Below, in pieces: positions 17,172 through 24,812 of a DNA stretch of 64,000 nucleotides; positions within the stretch are counted from its first letter, which is position 1, and every line of letters starts with the position of its first letter. Origin of the DNA: Luteimonas_C sp035250245 (lineage in GTDB: Bacteria; Pseudomonadota; Gammaproteobacteria; Xanthomonadales; Xanthomonadaceae); contig DATFFH010000052.1 in the NCBI GenBank assembly GCA_035250245.1, forward strand, positions 1 to 64,000, written 5' to 3'. The translations under genes were made by a program, and so were the position numbers. A model generated the notes under the pieces. That model searched no databases. It had not been told where the DNA came from and worked only from the letters and a program-made list of their open reading frames with translations.

Positions 17172-17825
17172 ATGATGCACGCCAGGTCGAAATCCATCGC
17201 GGCCTGCCTGGCGTTTTGTGCGACAGTCGCCCAGGCAGCGACGCCGACGTTGCTTCCGCCCGATCCTGCGCGGCTGCCTCCCGACGTGCGCCGTGCGATT
17301 GCCGAACTCGACAGCATCGTTGCCCGGCGCGATCTGGCCGCGCTGGAAAGGCACATCGCCGCCGACGCCAAGATGAGTTTCGGCGGTTCGGAGCCGGGAG
17401 CGGCGGGATTGCGCGAGGTCTGGGAGCCGCAACGGCCGGACACCGAGCTGTGGTCGACCCTGGCCGAAATCCTGCGATTGGGCGGGGTCGCGGAAGCGAG
17501 CGGCGCCGAGCGCAGCTGGTCGGCCCCCTATCCCTCCTTCGCCGGCGAAGAGCTTTATGAAGACCCGTTTTCCGCGTTCATCGTCACCGGCACCGGGGTC
17601 GCCCTACGCGCGGCCCCGTCCTCGGGCGCTCGCGTGCGCGCCCGCGTCGACTATGCGGTGCTGAACAGCGATTGCGAGGGAACCGAAGACTGGGTCTGCG
17701 TCCGCTGGGAAGGCGCGCCGGCCTATGTCCACCAATCGCTGGCACGTTCGCCGATCGATCATCGGCTGTCCCTGAACGTGACCGGGACGGGCTGGTCCAT
17801 CCTGTTTTTCGTGGCCGGGGACTAG
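17172..17825 (+). CDS. Secreted protein of unknown function with C-terminal SH3-like part
   Basis: 217 residues starting MMHARSKSIAACLAFCATVAQAATP, a clear signal peptide cut near residue 24. Residues 45-125 include ELDSIVARRDLAALERHIAADAKMSFGG, which resembles small helical/NTF2-type segments. Residues 135-200 (GTGVALRAAPSSGARVRARVDYAVLNSD...DWVCVRWEGAPAYVHQSL) look like a bacterial SH3 domain. The start ATG at 17172 follows GGAGAAAAGCC; a TTG start at 17157 is less likely. It sits between phbB and phaR with 15 bases to the former, so it is probably co-transcribed with the PHA gene. I do not recognise a function. Confidence 0.75.
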   Translation: MMHARSKSIAACLAFCATVAQAATPTLLPPDPARLPPDVRRAIAELDSIVARRDLAALERHIAADAKMSFGGSEPGAAGLREVWEPQRPDTELWSTLAEILRLGGVAEASGAERSWSAPYPSFAGEELYEDPFSAFIVTGTGVALRAAPSSGARVRARVDYAVLNSDCEGTEDWVCVRWEGAPAYVHQSLARSPIDHRLSLNVTGTGWSILFFVAGD

Positions 17826-17938
17826 CCGGCGGGCCTAGGCCATACCGCCCGGTACAGTCCGCCCGGCCCCTGGCTCCGAAGTTGCAAGCCCTGCTGCACT
17901 GCGCCATGCTCGGCCCCCAGCTCAGGGCGGATCCACGC

Positions 17939-18430
17939 ATGGCAGCCAACCGCATCATCAAGAAATATCCGAACCGCCGTCTTTACGACACCGAGATCTC
18001 CAGCTACATCACGATCGAAGACGTGCGCCAGCTGATCGTCGACGGCGAGGAATTCGAAGTCCGCGACGCCAAGACCGGCGAAGACCTGACCCGCCAAGTC
18101 CTGCTGCAGATCATCGCCGAGCACGAACAGGACGGCGAACCGATGCTCTCGACCCAGCTGCTGAGCCAGCTCATCCGCTTCTACGGCGATTCGCTGCAAG
18201 GCTTCATGGGCAGCTATCTGGAACGCTCGATGCAGATGTTCCTGGAACAACAGAACCAGTTCCGCCAGCAGATGGGCAGCATGCTCGGCCAGACGCCGTG
18301 GGCGATGATGAACCAGCTCACCGAGCGCAACCTGGAGTTGTGGAAGCAATTCCAGCAAAACATGGTCGGCGGCGGCATGGGCCGCGCCACCGACGCGTCC
18401 AAAGACGCCGGCAAGCCGCGGGCGAAGTGA
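17939..18430 (+). CDS. phaR: Polyhydroxyalkanoate synthesis regulator PhaR
   Basis: A 163-residue repressor. The N-terminal DNA-binding part reads RIIKKYPNRRLYDTEISSYITIEDVRQLI, diagnostic for PhaR/PHB_acc_N, followed by a helical PHB-accumulation domain (LLSQLIRFYGDSLQGFMGSYLERSM) and a Gln/Met-rich tail. PhaR binds both DNA and PHA or its granules and relieves repression of phasin and PHA genes. An alternative in-frame ATG lies 33 bases upstream (17906). The upstream sequence has several TGC/GCA units (TTGCAAGCCCTGCTGCAC) that could be an operator, but this is a guess. Confidence 0.92.
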   Translation: MAANRIIKKYPNRRLYDTEISSYITIEDVRQLIVDGEEFEVRDAKTGEDLTRQVLLQIIAEHEQDGEPMLSTQLLSQLIRFYGDSLQGFMGSYLERSMQMFLEQQNQFRQQMGSMLGQTPWAMMNQLTERNLELWKQFQQNMVGGGMGRATDASKDAGKPRAK

Positions 18431-18471
18431 CGCCTGCGCCACGCCGCGCATCGCGCGGCTTCCGTTCCACT

Positions 18472-18567
18472 GTAGGTGCGAATTCATTCGCACGCTTTTG
18501 CATCAAGAGCGTGCGAATGAATTCGCACCTACGCAAGCCGAAAGCAGCGGAGCAAGCTCCGCTCTAC
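18472..18567. repeat. REPIN-like pair of a distinct arm family followed by a single REP of another family
   Basis: Positions 18472-18532 hold a perfect inverted pair with head GTAGGTGCGAATTCATTCGC. Directly after it, 18546-18567 carries one REP reading on the minus strand GTAGAGCGGAGCTTGCTCCG, the family found as a pair at 19353-19511. Two unrelated GTAG families thus sit side by side in the 169-base gap between phaR and the second reductase. Confidence 0.85.
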
Positions 18568-18599
18568 AAAGCGGCAACGATCTTCACAGGGGAAAACGC

Positions 18600-19340
18600 A
18601 TGAGCAAACGCGTGGCCGTGGTGAGCGGCGGCATCGGCGGGTTGGGCACGGAAATCTGCAAGACGCTGGCCGATGCGGGGCGGACCGTCGTCGCCGCGGA
18701 CTTGGCTTCCCGCCCGGAACGCGTCGAGGCCTTCAAACGCGAGGTCGACGGCCGCGACGTGCATTTCGAGCCCTTGGACGTGGCCGATTTCGACGCCTGC
18801 GGCGCTTTGGTCGAAAAGGTGAAAGCGGCGCACGGCTCGCTCGACATCCTGATCAATGCCGCCGGCATCACCCGCGACACCACGCTGCGCAAAATGGACC
18901 GGGTGCAGTGGGACGCGGTGCTCAACATCAATCTGGACGGCGTGTTCAATCTGTGCCGGCACGCGGTCGACGGCATGACCGAACGCGGCTTCGGACGGGT
19001 GGTGAACATCAGCTCTGTCAACGGCCAGACCGGCCAGTTCGGCCAGACCAACTATTCGGCCGCGAAAGCCGGCATGCACGGCTTCACCATGGCCCTGGCC
19101 CGTGAAGTCGCACGCAAGGGCGTGACCGTGAACTCTGTGTCGCCGGGCTATTGCGAAACCGCGCTGGTGATGGCGATGCCGGAAGATATCCGCAACGGCA
19201 TCGTCGAGAAAGTCCCGGTCGGCCGTTTGGGTCGACCTGAGGAGATCGCGCGCACCGTCGCCTTCCTGACCGACGACGGTGCGGGTTTCATCACCGGCGC
19301 GAACATTCCCGTCAACGGCGGGTTGTTCATGAGCTTCTGA
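18600..19340 (+). CDS. phbB: Acetoacetyl-CoA reductase (PhbB-type SDR), copy 2
   Basis: A 246-residue SDR paralogous to the gene at 16416. It has SGGIGGLG in place of the usual TGGxGGIG, NAAGITRD in place of NNAG, catalytic serine in ISSVNG and YSAAKAG. The near-identical stretch (GQTGQFGQTNYSAAKAGMHGF) and equal length suggest an old duplication. The altered cofactor loop and ADLASRPERV in place of NYRNEEKA suggest different cofactor preference, possibly NADH. The start follows AGGGGAAAACGC. An extended frame to 18498 translates repeat DNA and is rejected. Confidence 0.88.
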   Translation: MSKRVAVVSGGIGGLGTEICKTLADAGRTVVAADLASRPERVEAFKREVDGRDVHFEPLDVADFDACGALVEKVKAAHGSLDILINAAGITRDTTLRKMDRVQWDAVLNINLDGVFNLCRHAVDGMTERGFGRVVNISSVNGQTGQFGQTNYSAAKAGMHGFTMALAREVARKGVTVNSVSPGYCETALVMAMPEDIRNGIVEKVPVGRLGRPEEIARTVAFLTDDGAGFITGANIPVNGGLFMSF

Positions 19341-19352
19341 CGCCTTCGTCTT

Positions 19353-19511
19353 GTAGAGCGGAGCTTGCTCCGCTGCTTTTAAGCCCTCCCCTTCAAGGGG
19401 AGGGTTGGGTGGGGATGGGTTTACCTCGCAACTCCAAACCCATCCCCATCCCGGCCTTCCCCTTGAAGGGGAAGGAGACGATCAAGAGCAGCGGAGCAAG
19501 CTCCGCTCTAC
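19353..19511. repeat. Nested inverted repeat: GTAGAGCGGAGC REP pair around a second repeat type
   Basis: The outer arms (19353-19376 and about 19488-19511) are the GTAGAGCGGAGCTTGCTCC family. Inside lies another pair, CCCTCCCCTTCAAGGGGAGGG with GGGTGGGGATGGGTTT and its mirror. The structure fills the gap between convergent genes and could serve as a terminator for both, although no classical T run is present. Confidence 0.8.
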
Positions 19512-19514
19512 AAA

Positions 19515-19991
19515 TCAAAAACGGCTTTCGCCGACGAAGTCTTCCCATGGCCGGTCGGACTTGTACTGATACTCGCGCCAGCGGCTGATCTTGCCGTCGC
19601 GCAACTTCACCACCACGATGCCGTGATAGCGCGAATTGCCGTGGAAGGTGTATTCGCCGAATCCGACCTGGCTCTCGGCATTGAAACTCAGGTGATGCCA
19701 GACCATCCGCGTCGGCGGCGCCGGCTTCACGCCGCGGAAGAATTCGTACAGCGCTTCGCGGCCGCGGTAGAGCTGCTTGTCAGGCGGTTCGATGTAGATC
19801 GCGTCTTCGGCATAGCAGTCGGCGGCCTTGCGTGCATCGCCCTCGTTCCAGCCGGATGCCACGGTATTCATCAGTGTTTCGAACTCGCGCTGCGTCGCTT
19901 CGCCCGCGCGAACCGACGACGCGGAAACGAAAAGCACGGCCGCGAGCAAGGCGGCGATAACGGGTCGCGCGGCGCGTCCCGCCGCGAACAT
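19515..19991 (-). CDS. Secreted SnoaL/NTF2-like domain protein
   Basis: 158 residues: a signal peptide (1-29, ending SSVRAGE) and an NTF2-type fold (TLMNTVASGWNEGDARKAADCYAEDAIYIEPPDKQLYRGREALYEFF). This fold binds small molecules or acts as an enzyme in many unrelated pathways, so no specific role can be given. The ATG at 19991 overlaps the stop of the M48 protease gene (TGATG), which suggests coupled translation and a shared envelope role. It ends 4 bases from a repeat. Confidence 0.8.
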   Translation of the reverse strand: MFAAGRAARPVIAALLAAVLFVSASSVRAGEATQREFETLMNTVASGWNEGDARKAADCYAEDAIYIEPPDKQLYRGREALYEFFRGVKPAPPTRMVWHHLSFNAESQVGFGEYTFHGNSRYHGIVVVKLRDGKISRWREYQYKSDRPWEDFVGESRF

Positions 19992-20881
19992 CAGCCGCCC
20001 TGCTGACAATATTTGGCGCGGTATTCCATCGCCTTGGGCATCAGCGCCTGCAGATTCTTGATCCGCGTGCCGGGATTGGGATGCGTGGACGCGAATTCCG
20101 GCTGCGACTGGCCGCCGCTGGCCTCGGTCATCCGCTCCCACAACGGTATCGCTTCCTGCGGATTGAAGCAGGCCGCTGCGGCCAGCATCAGGCCGACTTC
20201 GTCCGCCTGGGTCTCGTGGCTGCGCGCATACGGCAGCATCATGCCGTAGCCGTAGGCCGACATCACCATCTGCTGCGTCTGCGCATCCATGCCGCTCATC
20301 GCACCCGCGGCCTGGCCCAGTTGCGCCAGCCGCTGCTGGGCCATGCGCTGCGCGCCGTGGCGGAGCAAGGCGTGGGCGATTTCGTGGCCCATCACCGCCG
20401 CCATCGCGTCGGCATTCTGCGCCACCGGCACCAGGCCGGTGTAGACCGCCATCTTGCCGCCCGGCAGGCAGAACGCATTGGCCTGGTCGGATTGGATGAC
20501 GTTCACTTCCCACTCGAACGTGCGCGAAAAATGCTGCGGCTGCAATCCGTTCTCGGTCGCCAGCGCGGTCTCCACCGTGTCGACCTTGGCCACCAGGCGC
20601 TGCGCGATTTCACGGATCTGCTTGGCGATGGGCGAATTCTGATCGACCGGCTGCTCCTGCTGCAGGATTTCCTGGTAGGCCTGCAAGCCCAAAGCTTTTT
20701 CGTCCTCGGCCGACAGGCTGCGGTCGATGACCACCTTCTCGCCGGTCATCGGGTCGGTAGTGCGGTTGGAGAACCAGTAGTAGGCCGCGTAGCCGGCGAA
20801 CAGCAGCAATATCCACCAGCGGATGCCGCCGCCGCGGCGCATGCCGCCCTGTGCGCTGTTGCCGTATGGATCCATTCGCAT
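19991..20881 (-). CDS. M48-family metalloprotease, membrane anchored
   Basis: A 296-residue protein with one N-terminal helix (about 21-37, WWILLLFAGYAAYYWF) and a periplasmic M48 domain. The zinc site is HEIAH (His166, Glu167, His170 in MGHEIAHALLRHG), with the third ligand expected in SHETQADEVGLMLAAAA. NAFCLPGGKMAVYTGL and FASTHPNPGTRIKNL are family marks of the LoiP/YcaL/BepA-like group that controls outer-membrane protein quality. The ATG at 20881 has GGGGAG six bases upstream. It is translationally coupled to the NTF2-like gene. Confidence 0.9.
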   Translation of the reverse strand: MRMDPYGNSAQGGMRRGGGIRWWILLLFAGYAAYYWFSNRTTDPMTGEKVVIDRSLSAEDEKALGLQAYQEILQQEQPVDQNSPIAKQIREIAQRLVAKVDTVETALATENGLQPQHFSRTFEWEVNVIQSDQANAFCLPGGKMAVYTGLVPVAQNADAMAAVMGHEIAHALLRHGAQRMAQQRLAQLGQAAGAMSGMDAQTQQMVMSAYGYGMMLPYARSHETQADEVGLMLAAAACFNPQEAIPLWERMTEASGGQSQPEFASTHPNPGTRIKNLQALMPKAMEYRAKYCQQGG

Positions 20882-20928
20882 GCTTTTCTCCCCGTTGCGC
20901 GCCGGTTACGCCACCGCGCATTCCAAAG

Positions 20929-22818
20929 CTAAAGGTCCCGCACCACCCGGAATCCCAATCTCGCATTGGTGATGTCGCGCGAAGCCGACATCCGCCAGGC
21001 CGAGCGCGTCTGCGCCGGCGAGCTGGCCCAGGAGCCGCCGCGGATCACGCGCGTCCGGCAACCGGGGTTGATCCATGCTCGCCCATCCGAAGGCGCGCGT
21101 CGATAGCCTTCGTGCCAGCAATCGGCGGTCCACTCGCTGACATTGCCCGCAAGATCGTACAACCCGTACACATTCGGTTTGCCGCCGGCCCGCGCCGGGC
21201 CCCAATGCCCATCGCCATAACCGGCGAAGGCGTTGCTCCAATCGCGGCCCGAGGGCGATCGATCCAGGCTGCCGGTCAAATTGCCCGCGCCCGGCGGCGG
21301 CCGGCCCGCGCCCCAAGGCCAAGGGCCGTCGTTGCCGCCGCGCACGGCGTATTCGAACTCGGCTTCGCTCGGCAGCCGGTAGCGATGGCCGCTCTGGCGG
21401 GTGAGCCATTCGGTATAGGCCTCGGCGTCGCCGTGGCTGACGTGCAGTACGGGCGCATCATCCGCCGCGGGATTGCCGATGTAGTCGCTGCGCCAATCCA
21501 CCCCGCTGCGGCGCACGAAATTGCCGCTGCGCTCGTCGTACACGATCGAATGCCCGCGCCGCTCGGCGCGGGCGCGATGCACACGCGTCTGCATGAAGCG
21601 GCGGAACTCGGCCACGGTCACCTCGGTGCGCGACATGGCGAAGCCGCGTTCGAAGCGCACGTAATGCGAGGGTTTTTCGGCCTTGGTCGCGCCTTCCTCG
21701 TTGTCCTTGGCGCCCATGCGGAAACCGCCGTGCGGCACGACGACCATCTGCGGGCCGCGGCCGCCATCGCGCAAAGCGTCGGTGAAGTTCTGGCCGGGAC
21801 GGAACAGGCCGTAGTGCGCGGCCAGATCGATCCTCTGGCGCAGATCGGCCGCGGCCGCATCGCCTGGCTCGGCGATGCGCAGCACGTCGGCCAGTTTGCG
21901 CCGGGCCAGGGCCAGGCCGTCGTCGGGCTTGGCCAAGGCCGCGATACCCTCGTCGTGCCAACGCGACACCAGCCGGGCGCGGATGGCCTCCACCCGCACT
22001 TGCGCGTCGTTCACGGTGCCGCTGCCCGGGCGCACCGTCCCGGCCAGCTTCAACCAATAGCGCGCGGCGCCGAATTCGCCGCGTTCTGCAGCACCCTCCG
22101 CACGCCGGATCAGCCCGCTTTCGGCCGCGGCCATGCCCTGCATCGCCCGCGGGTGCTGCGGACGCAAAGCCAGAACCGCACGGAACTTGCGCAGCGCGCC
22201 GTCGGCCGCCTCGCCCAGGCGGCTGGCCTGCAAATCTTCCTCGCCCTGTTCGTTCAATTGCTGCAGGCGGTCAGCCAGATCAACTTGGGTCAGATACAGA
22301 AGAGTTTCCGGTGCCGCCGGATCAACCGTGCGCGCCACCGCCGCGATCTCGTGCGCCCGCACCAGCGCCTGCTCGTCCCCATCGGCCGCCTGCAACGCGG
22401 CATGGCCTTCCTTCAGCAGGCTGGCGAGCGAACGCTTCAATCCCTCGCGCGCCGCGGCGTCGTCCGGCGCCAGCTTCAAGATCGCCAGATACAAGGGAAT
22501 CGCCGATTGCGCATCGGCGTACCAACGCCCTTCTTTCGCCGCTTTGGCGGCTTCGCGCTTGGCCGCATCCAGTTTGTCGGGCTGCAGTTCGACGGCGGGC
22601 GCGGTCCAACTCAGTTGGCCGGCCGCGCGATCGTCGCCGCTGATCGTCACGCTGGGCGCCGGCGCTTTCGCGGCTTGGCGCGCGTTGTTCGATGGGAGCT
22701 TGGGCGTGGGCGACTCGTCCCCGCAGCCGGCCAGGCACAGCGACGCCAGCGCCACGAATGCCAGCGCACGCCCGGCGCGGCGTTTTTCGCTGGATTTCGG
22801 AAGGCGGGCGTGGACCAT
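20929..22818 (-). CDS. Lipoprotein with TPR-like helices and a SUMF1 (formylglycine-enzyme fold) domain lacking the cysteines
   Basis: 629 residues: lipobox LAGC after about 30 residues, a helical TPR-like region (about 75-330) and a C-terminal SUMF1 domain (about 375-629) with VVVPHGGFRMGA, YRLPSEAEFEYAVRGG, GLYDLAGNVSEWTADCW and RVIRGGSWASSPAQTRSAWR. True formylglycine-generating enzymes carry copper-binding cysteines in this last segment (GGSWLC...YCRSA-like); here those positions are Ala/Ser and Gln/Thr. It is therefore unlikely to modify sulfatases and may instead bind ligands or proteins at the outer membrane, as other SUMF1-fold proteins do. The M48 protease gene follows 48 bases later. 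Confidence 0.85.
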   Translation of the reverse strand: MVHARLPKSSEKRRAGRALAFVALASLCLAGCGDESPTPKLPSNNARQAAKAPAPSVTISGDDRAAGQLSWTAPAVELQPDKLDAAKREAAKAAKEGRWYADAQSAIPLYLAILKLAPDDAAAREGLKRSLASLLKEGHAALQAADGDEQALVRAHEIAAVARTVDPAAPETLLYLTQVDLADRLQQLNEQGEEDLQASRLGEAADGALRKFRAVLALRPQHPRAMQGMAAAESGLIRRAEGAAERGEFGAARYWLKLAGTVRPGSGTVNDAQVRVEAIRARLVSRWHDEGIAALAKPDDGLALARRKLADVLRIAEPGDAAAADLRQRIDLAAHYGLFRPGQNFTDALRDGGRGPQMVVVPHGGFRMGAKDNEEGATKAEKPSHYVRFERGFAMSRTEVTVAEFRRFMQTRVHRARAERRGHSIVYDERSGNFVRRSGVDWRSDYIGNPAADDAPVLHVSHGDAEAYTEWLTRQSGHRYRLPSEAEFEYAVRGGNDGPWPWGAGRPPPGAGNLTGSLDRSPSGRDWSNAFAGYGDGHWGPARAGGKPNVYGLYDLAGNVSEWTADCWHEGYRRAPSDGRAWINPGCRTRVIRGGSWASSPAQTRSAWRMSASRDITNARLGFRVVRDL

Positions 22819-22865
22819 GAGCGCAGTTTACTGGCCGCACCCATTCCCGCCACCCGGCTCCGCGA

Positions 22866-22896
22866 TTGACAAGCCCACGGCCTCCGCGGTTAGGCT
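22866..22896 (+). promoter_or_regulatory. Candidate sigma-70 promoter for rnd
   Basis: TTGACA at 22866-22871 is followed by TTAGGC/TAGGCT at 22890-22896 with 18-19 bases between. The -35 box is perfect, the -10 weak. Transcription would begin near 22903, about 20 bases before the TTG start of rnd at 22923. This argues against using the TTG at 22866 as a start codon. Confidence 0.4.
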
Positions 22897-22922
22897 CGCC
22901 TTTTCCCGTTCAGAAGTTTCCT

Positions 22923-24005
22923 TTGTCGATCTGGATTTCCGACCCCGGCACGCTTGCCGACTTCCTCTCCGCGCCGCCCGCACGGATCGGACTGGACACC
23001 GAATTCATCCGCGAACGCACCTATTGGCCGCAACTGGCGCTGGTGCAGATCGCGATCGGCGGCGAAGTGCTGCTGATCGATCCGCTGGTGCCGGGCATGG
23101 CCGCGGTCCTGAAGCCGCTACTGGAAAATCCCGCGGTGCTGAAGATCATGCACAGCGCCAGCGAGGATCTGATCGCGCTGCAACGCGGCTGCGGCGCGAT
23201 TCCGCAGCCGCTGTTCGATACCCAGATCGCCGCGGCGCTGGCCGGCATCGGCGCAGGGCTCGGTTATCAGCGCCTGGTGCAGGATCTGCTGGGCGTGACT
23301 CTGCCTAAAGGCGAAACACGTTCGGATTGGCTGCGCCGCCCATTGTCGCCCGCGCAATTGGAGTACGCGGCCGACGACGTGCGCCACTTGTTCGCTCTGC
23401 ACGACCGGCTGCAAAACCGTCTGGACGAACTCGGCCGCGGCGCATGGCTGGCCGAAGACGCTGCGCGCTTGGTCGCCACCGCCGCCAGCGACGGCGCCGA
23501 CCGTTGGCCGCACCTGTCGCTGCGCACCGCGCAATTCCTGGATGCCGAAGCGCAACGCAGGCTGCTGCGCCTGCTGCGCTGGCGAGACCGCCAAGCGCGC
23601 GAAAGCGATCGGCCGCGCAGTTGGATCCTGGACAACGAACTGGCGGTCCTGCTCGCGCGCACGCCGCCCGCGGATGCCGAAGCGCTGCAAGCGCAGCTGG
23701 ACGCGCATCCCAAAGCGCCGCGCAAGCTCGGCCCGGCGATCTGGCGCGCCCTGTCGACGCCATTGGACGAAGAAGCCGCGATGCCGTTGGCCAGCTCGTC
23801 CGAGCGCGACAAGGCGCGCTTGAAGCGCATGCAGGACGCCGTATCCGCTCGCAGCGCCGAACTGGGCTTGCCGGATGGCGTGCTCGCTTCGCGGCGGTAT
23901 CTGGAGGCGATGCTGGAAAGCGGCGATTGGCCGGAGGCGTTGTCGGGCTGGAGAAAGGCGCAGCTGGAAAATACGCTCCAACCGCTGATCGGCGCTGGGG
24001 TTTGA
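22923..24005 (+). CDS. rnd: Ribonuclease D
   Basis: A 3'-5' exoribonuclease that trims tRNA 3' ends. The DEDD exonuclease domain is at residues 1-190: DxE in ARIGLDTEFIRERTYWPQ, SEDLIAL, FDTQIAAAL, and YAADDVRHLFALH for the last aspartate. An HRDC domain follows (about 210-290) and a further C-terminal helical domain. Length is 360 residues. The start is TTG (M-SIWISDPG), supported by the family N-terminus and by the promoter just upstream; no ATG is available. The upstream gap is shared with the divergent SUMF1 gene. Confidence 0.93.
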   Translation: MSIWISDPGTLADFLSAPPARIGLDTEFIRERTYWPQLALVQIAIGGEVLLIDPLVPGMAAVLKPLLENPAVLKIMHSASEDLIALQRGCGAIPQPLFDTQIAAALAGIGAGLGYQRLVQDLLGVTLPKGETRSDWLRRPLSPAQLEYAADDVRHLFALHDRLQNRLDELGRGAWLAEDAARLVATAASDGADRWPHLSLRTAQFLDAEAQRRLLRLLRWRDRQARESDRPRSWILDNELAVLLARTPPADAEALQAQLDAHPKAPRKLGPAIWRALSTPLDEEAAMPLASSSERDKARLKRMQDAVSARSAELGLPDGVLASRRYLEAMLESGDWPEALSGWRKAQLENTLQPLIGAGV

Positions 24006-24029
24006 ATCGGGCATCCGGGCTTTGCTCTT

Positions 24030-24064
24030 AGCCGTCATTCCCGCGAAAGCGGGACTGACGGCTT
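24030..24064. repeat. Single hairpin of the CCCGCGAAAGCGGG family
   Basis: AGCCGTCA and TGACGGCT flank the small stem CCCGCGAAAGCGGG, giving one extended hairpin between the convergent rnd and VanX-like genes. Six A follow on the right. It may act as a terminator, but the T run lies on the wrong side for the minus-strand gene. Confidence 0.7.
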
Positions 24065-24074
24065 AAAAAACGCG

Positions 24075-24812
24075 TCAACGCACCGGAAAATCGAATGCCA
24101 TCTCCGGCGTCGGCTCCGGCTTGAACGTGAAGTGCCACCACTCCATCGGATAGTTCTCGAACCCTTGCCTGCCCATCGCCTCGCGCAGCCGGTGCCGGTT
24201 CGCGATCTGCGCCGGTGAAGCCAGCGGCGAGTCGGTGTTGGCGATTGGCCCGAAGAAATCGAAACCGGTGCCCATGTCCAGCGGCTCGCAGCGCTGCCGC
24301 GCATCGCAGGCGATCATCGTCAGATCGAGCGTCGCGCCGCGGCTGTGGCCGGAAGTGGGCGAAATATAGCCGCCAACCAGCGCAGGTTTGTCCAGGTCCG
24401 GGTAGTACTTCGCTTTCGTCCGCAGGTCGTTCGGATCTTGCGCCCAGCGCATGAAATCCAGCACCGCGCGCCGCGGCCGGTAGCAGTCGAAAATCTTCAG
24501 GCGCATGTTCTGCGCACGCAGATCGGCCTCGACGCGCTGCAAAGCCTCGGCCACCGGCTTATGCAAGAAACATTTGGGGGCGTCGTAACCTACGACCGGA
24601 CGGCCTACGAAGTTGTCGGAACCGGCGTATCGGATCTCCAGAGCGATATCCGGCACCAGCGACTGGATATCGACCATGCCGGCTTCGCCTGCGGCGGTCG
24701 CTGGCGAGACATTCACCGCGGGCGCCGACGCGCAAGCCGTCGCGGCCAGCGCCAGAGCAAGGACGGCTGGTTTAGCGGCAATCGCCAGTGCGTTCGAAAT
24801 GCAGGTCTTCAT
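24075..24812 (-). CDS. VanX/DdpX-type D-alanyl-D-alanine dipeptidase
   Basis: A 245-residue exported peptidase. The signal region (1-27) ends ALAATAC and could be a weak lipobox at Cys27. The zinc-dipeptidase motif SGHSRGATLDLTM gives His156 and Asp163; Glu224 and His227 in MEWWHF complete the site; the conserved arginine lies in CYRPRR. In resistance clusters VanX removes D-Ala-D-Ala, while in DdpX-type systems the enzyme recycles it from murein. There are no vanH/A/R/S genes here; neighbours suggest wall-peptide use. Its start lies inside the end of the serine hydrolase gene (41-base overlap), so the two are coupled. Confidence 0.92.
   Translation of the reverse strand: MKTCISNALAIAAKPAVLALALAATACASAPAVNVSPATAAGEAGMVDIQSLVPDIALEIRYAGSDNFVGRPVVGYDAPKCFLHKPVAEALQRVEADLRAQNMRLKIFDCYRPRRAVLDFMRWAQDPNDLRTKAKYYPDLDKPALVGGYISPTSGHSRGATLDLTMIACDARQRCEPLDMGTGFDFFGPIANTDSPLASPAQIANRHRLREAMGRQGFENYPMEWWHFTFKPEPTPEMAFDFPVR

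Noticed and set aside
17881..17938. PhaR operator in the TGC/GCA-rich stretch before phaR
   Set aside because: Such triplets are frequent in GC-rich DNA, and no clear dyad stands out, so it was not listed as a feature.
20851..22869. 672-codon rightward open frame
   Set aside because: It lies wholly opposite the SUMF1-domain gene, has an Ala/Arg/His-rich composition typical of an antisense frame in GC-rich DNA, and no recognised domain.
24075..24812. Vancomycin resistance cluster around the VanX-type gene
   Set aside because: No vanH, ligase, vanR or vanS genes are nearby; the neighbours fit wall-peptide recycling.
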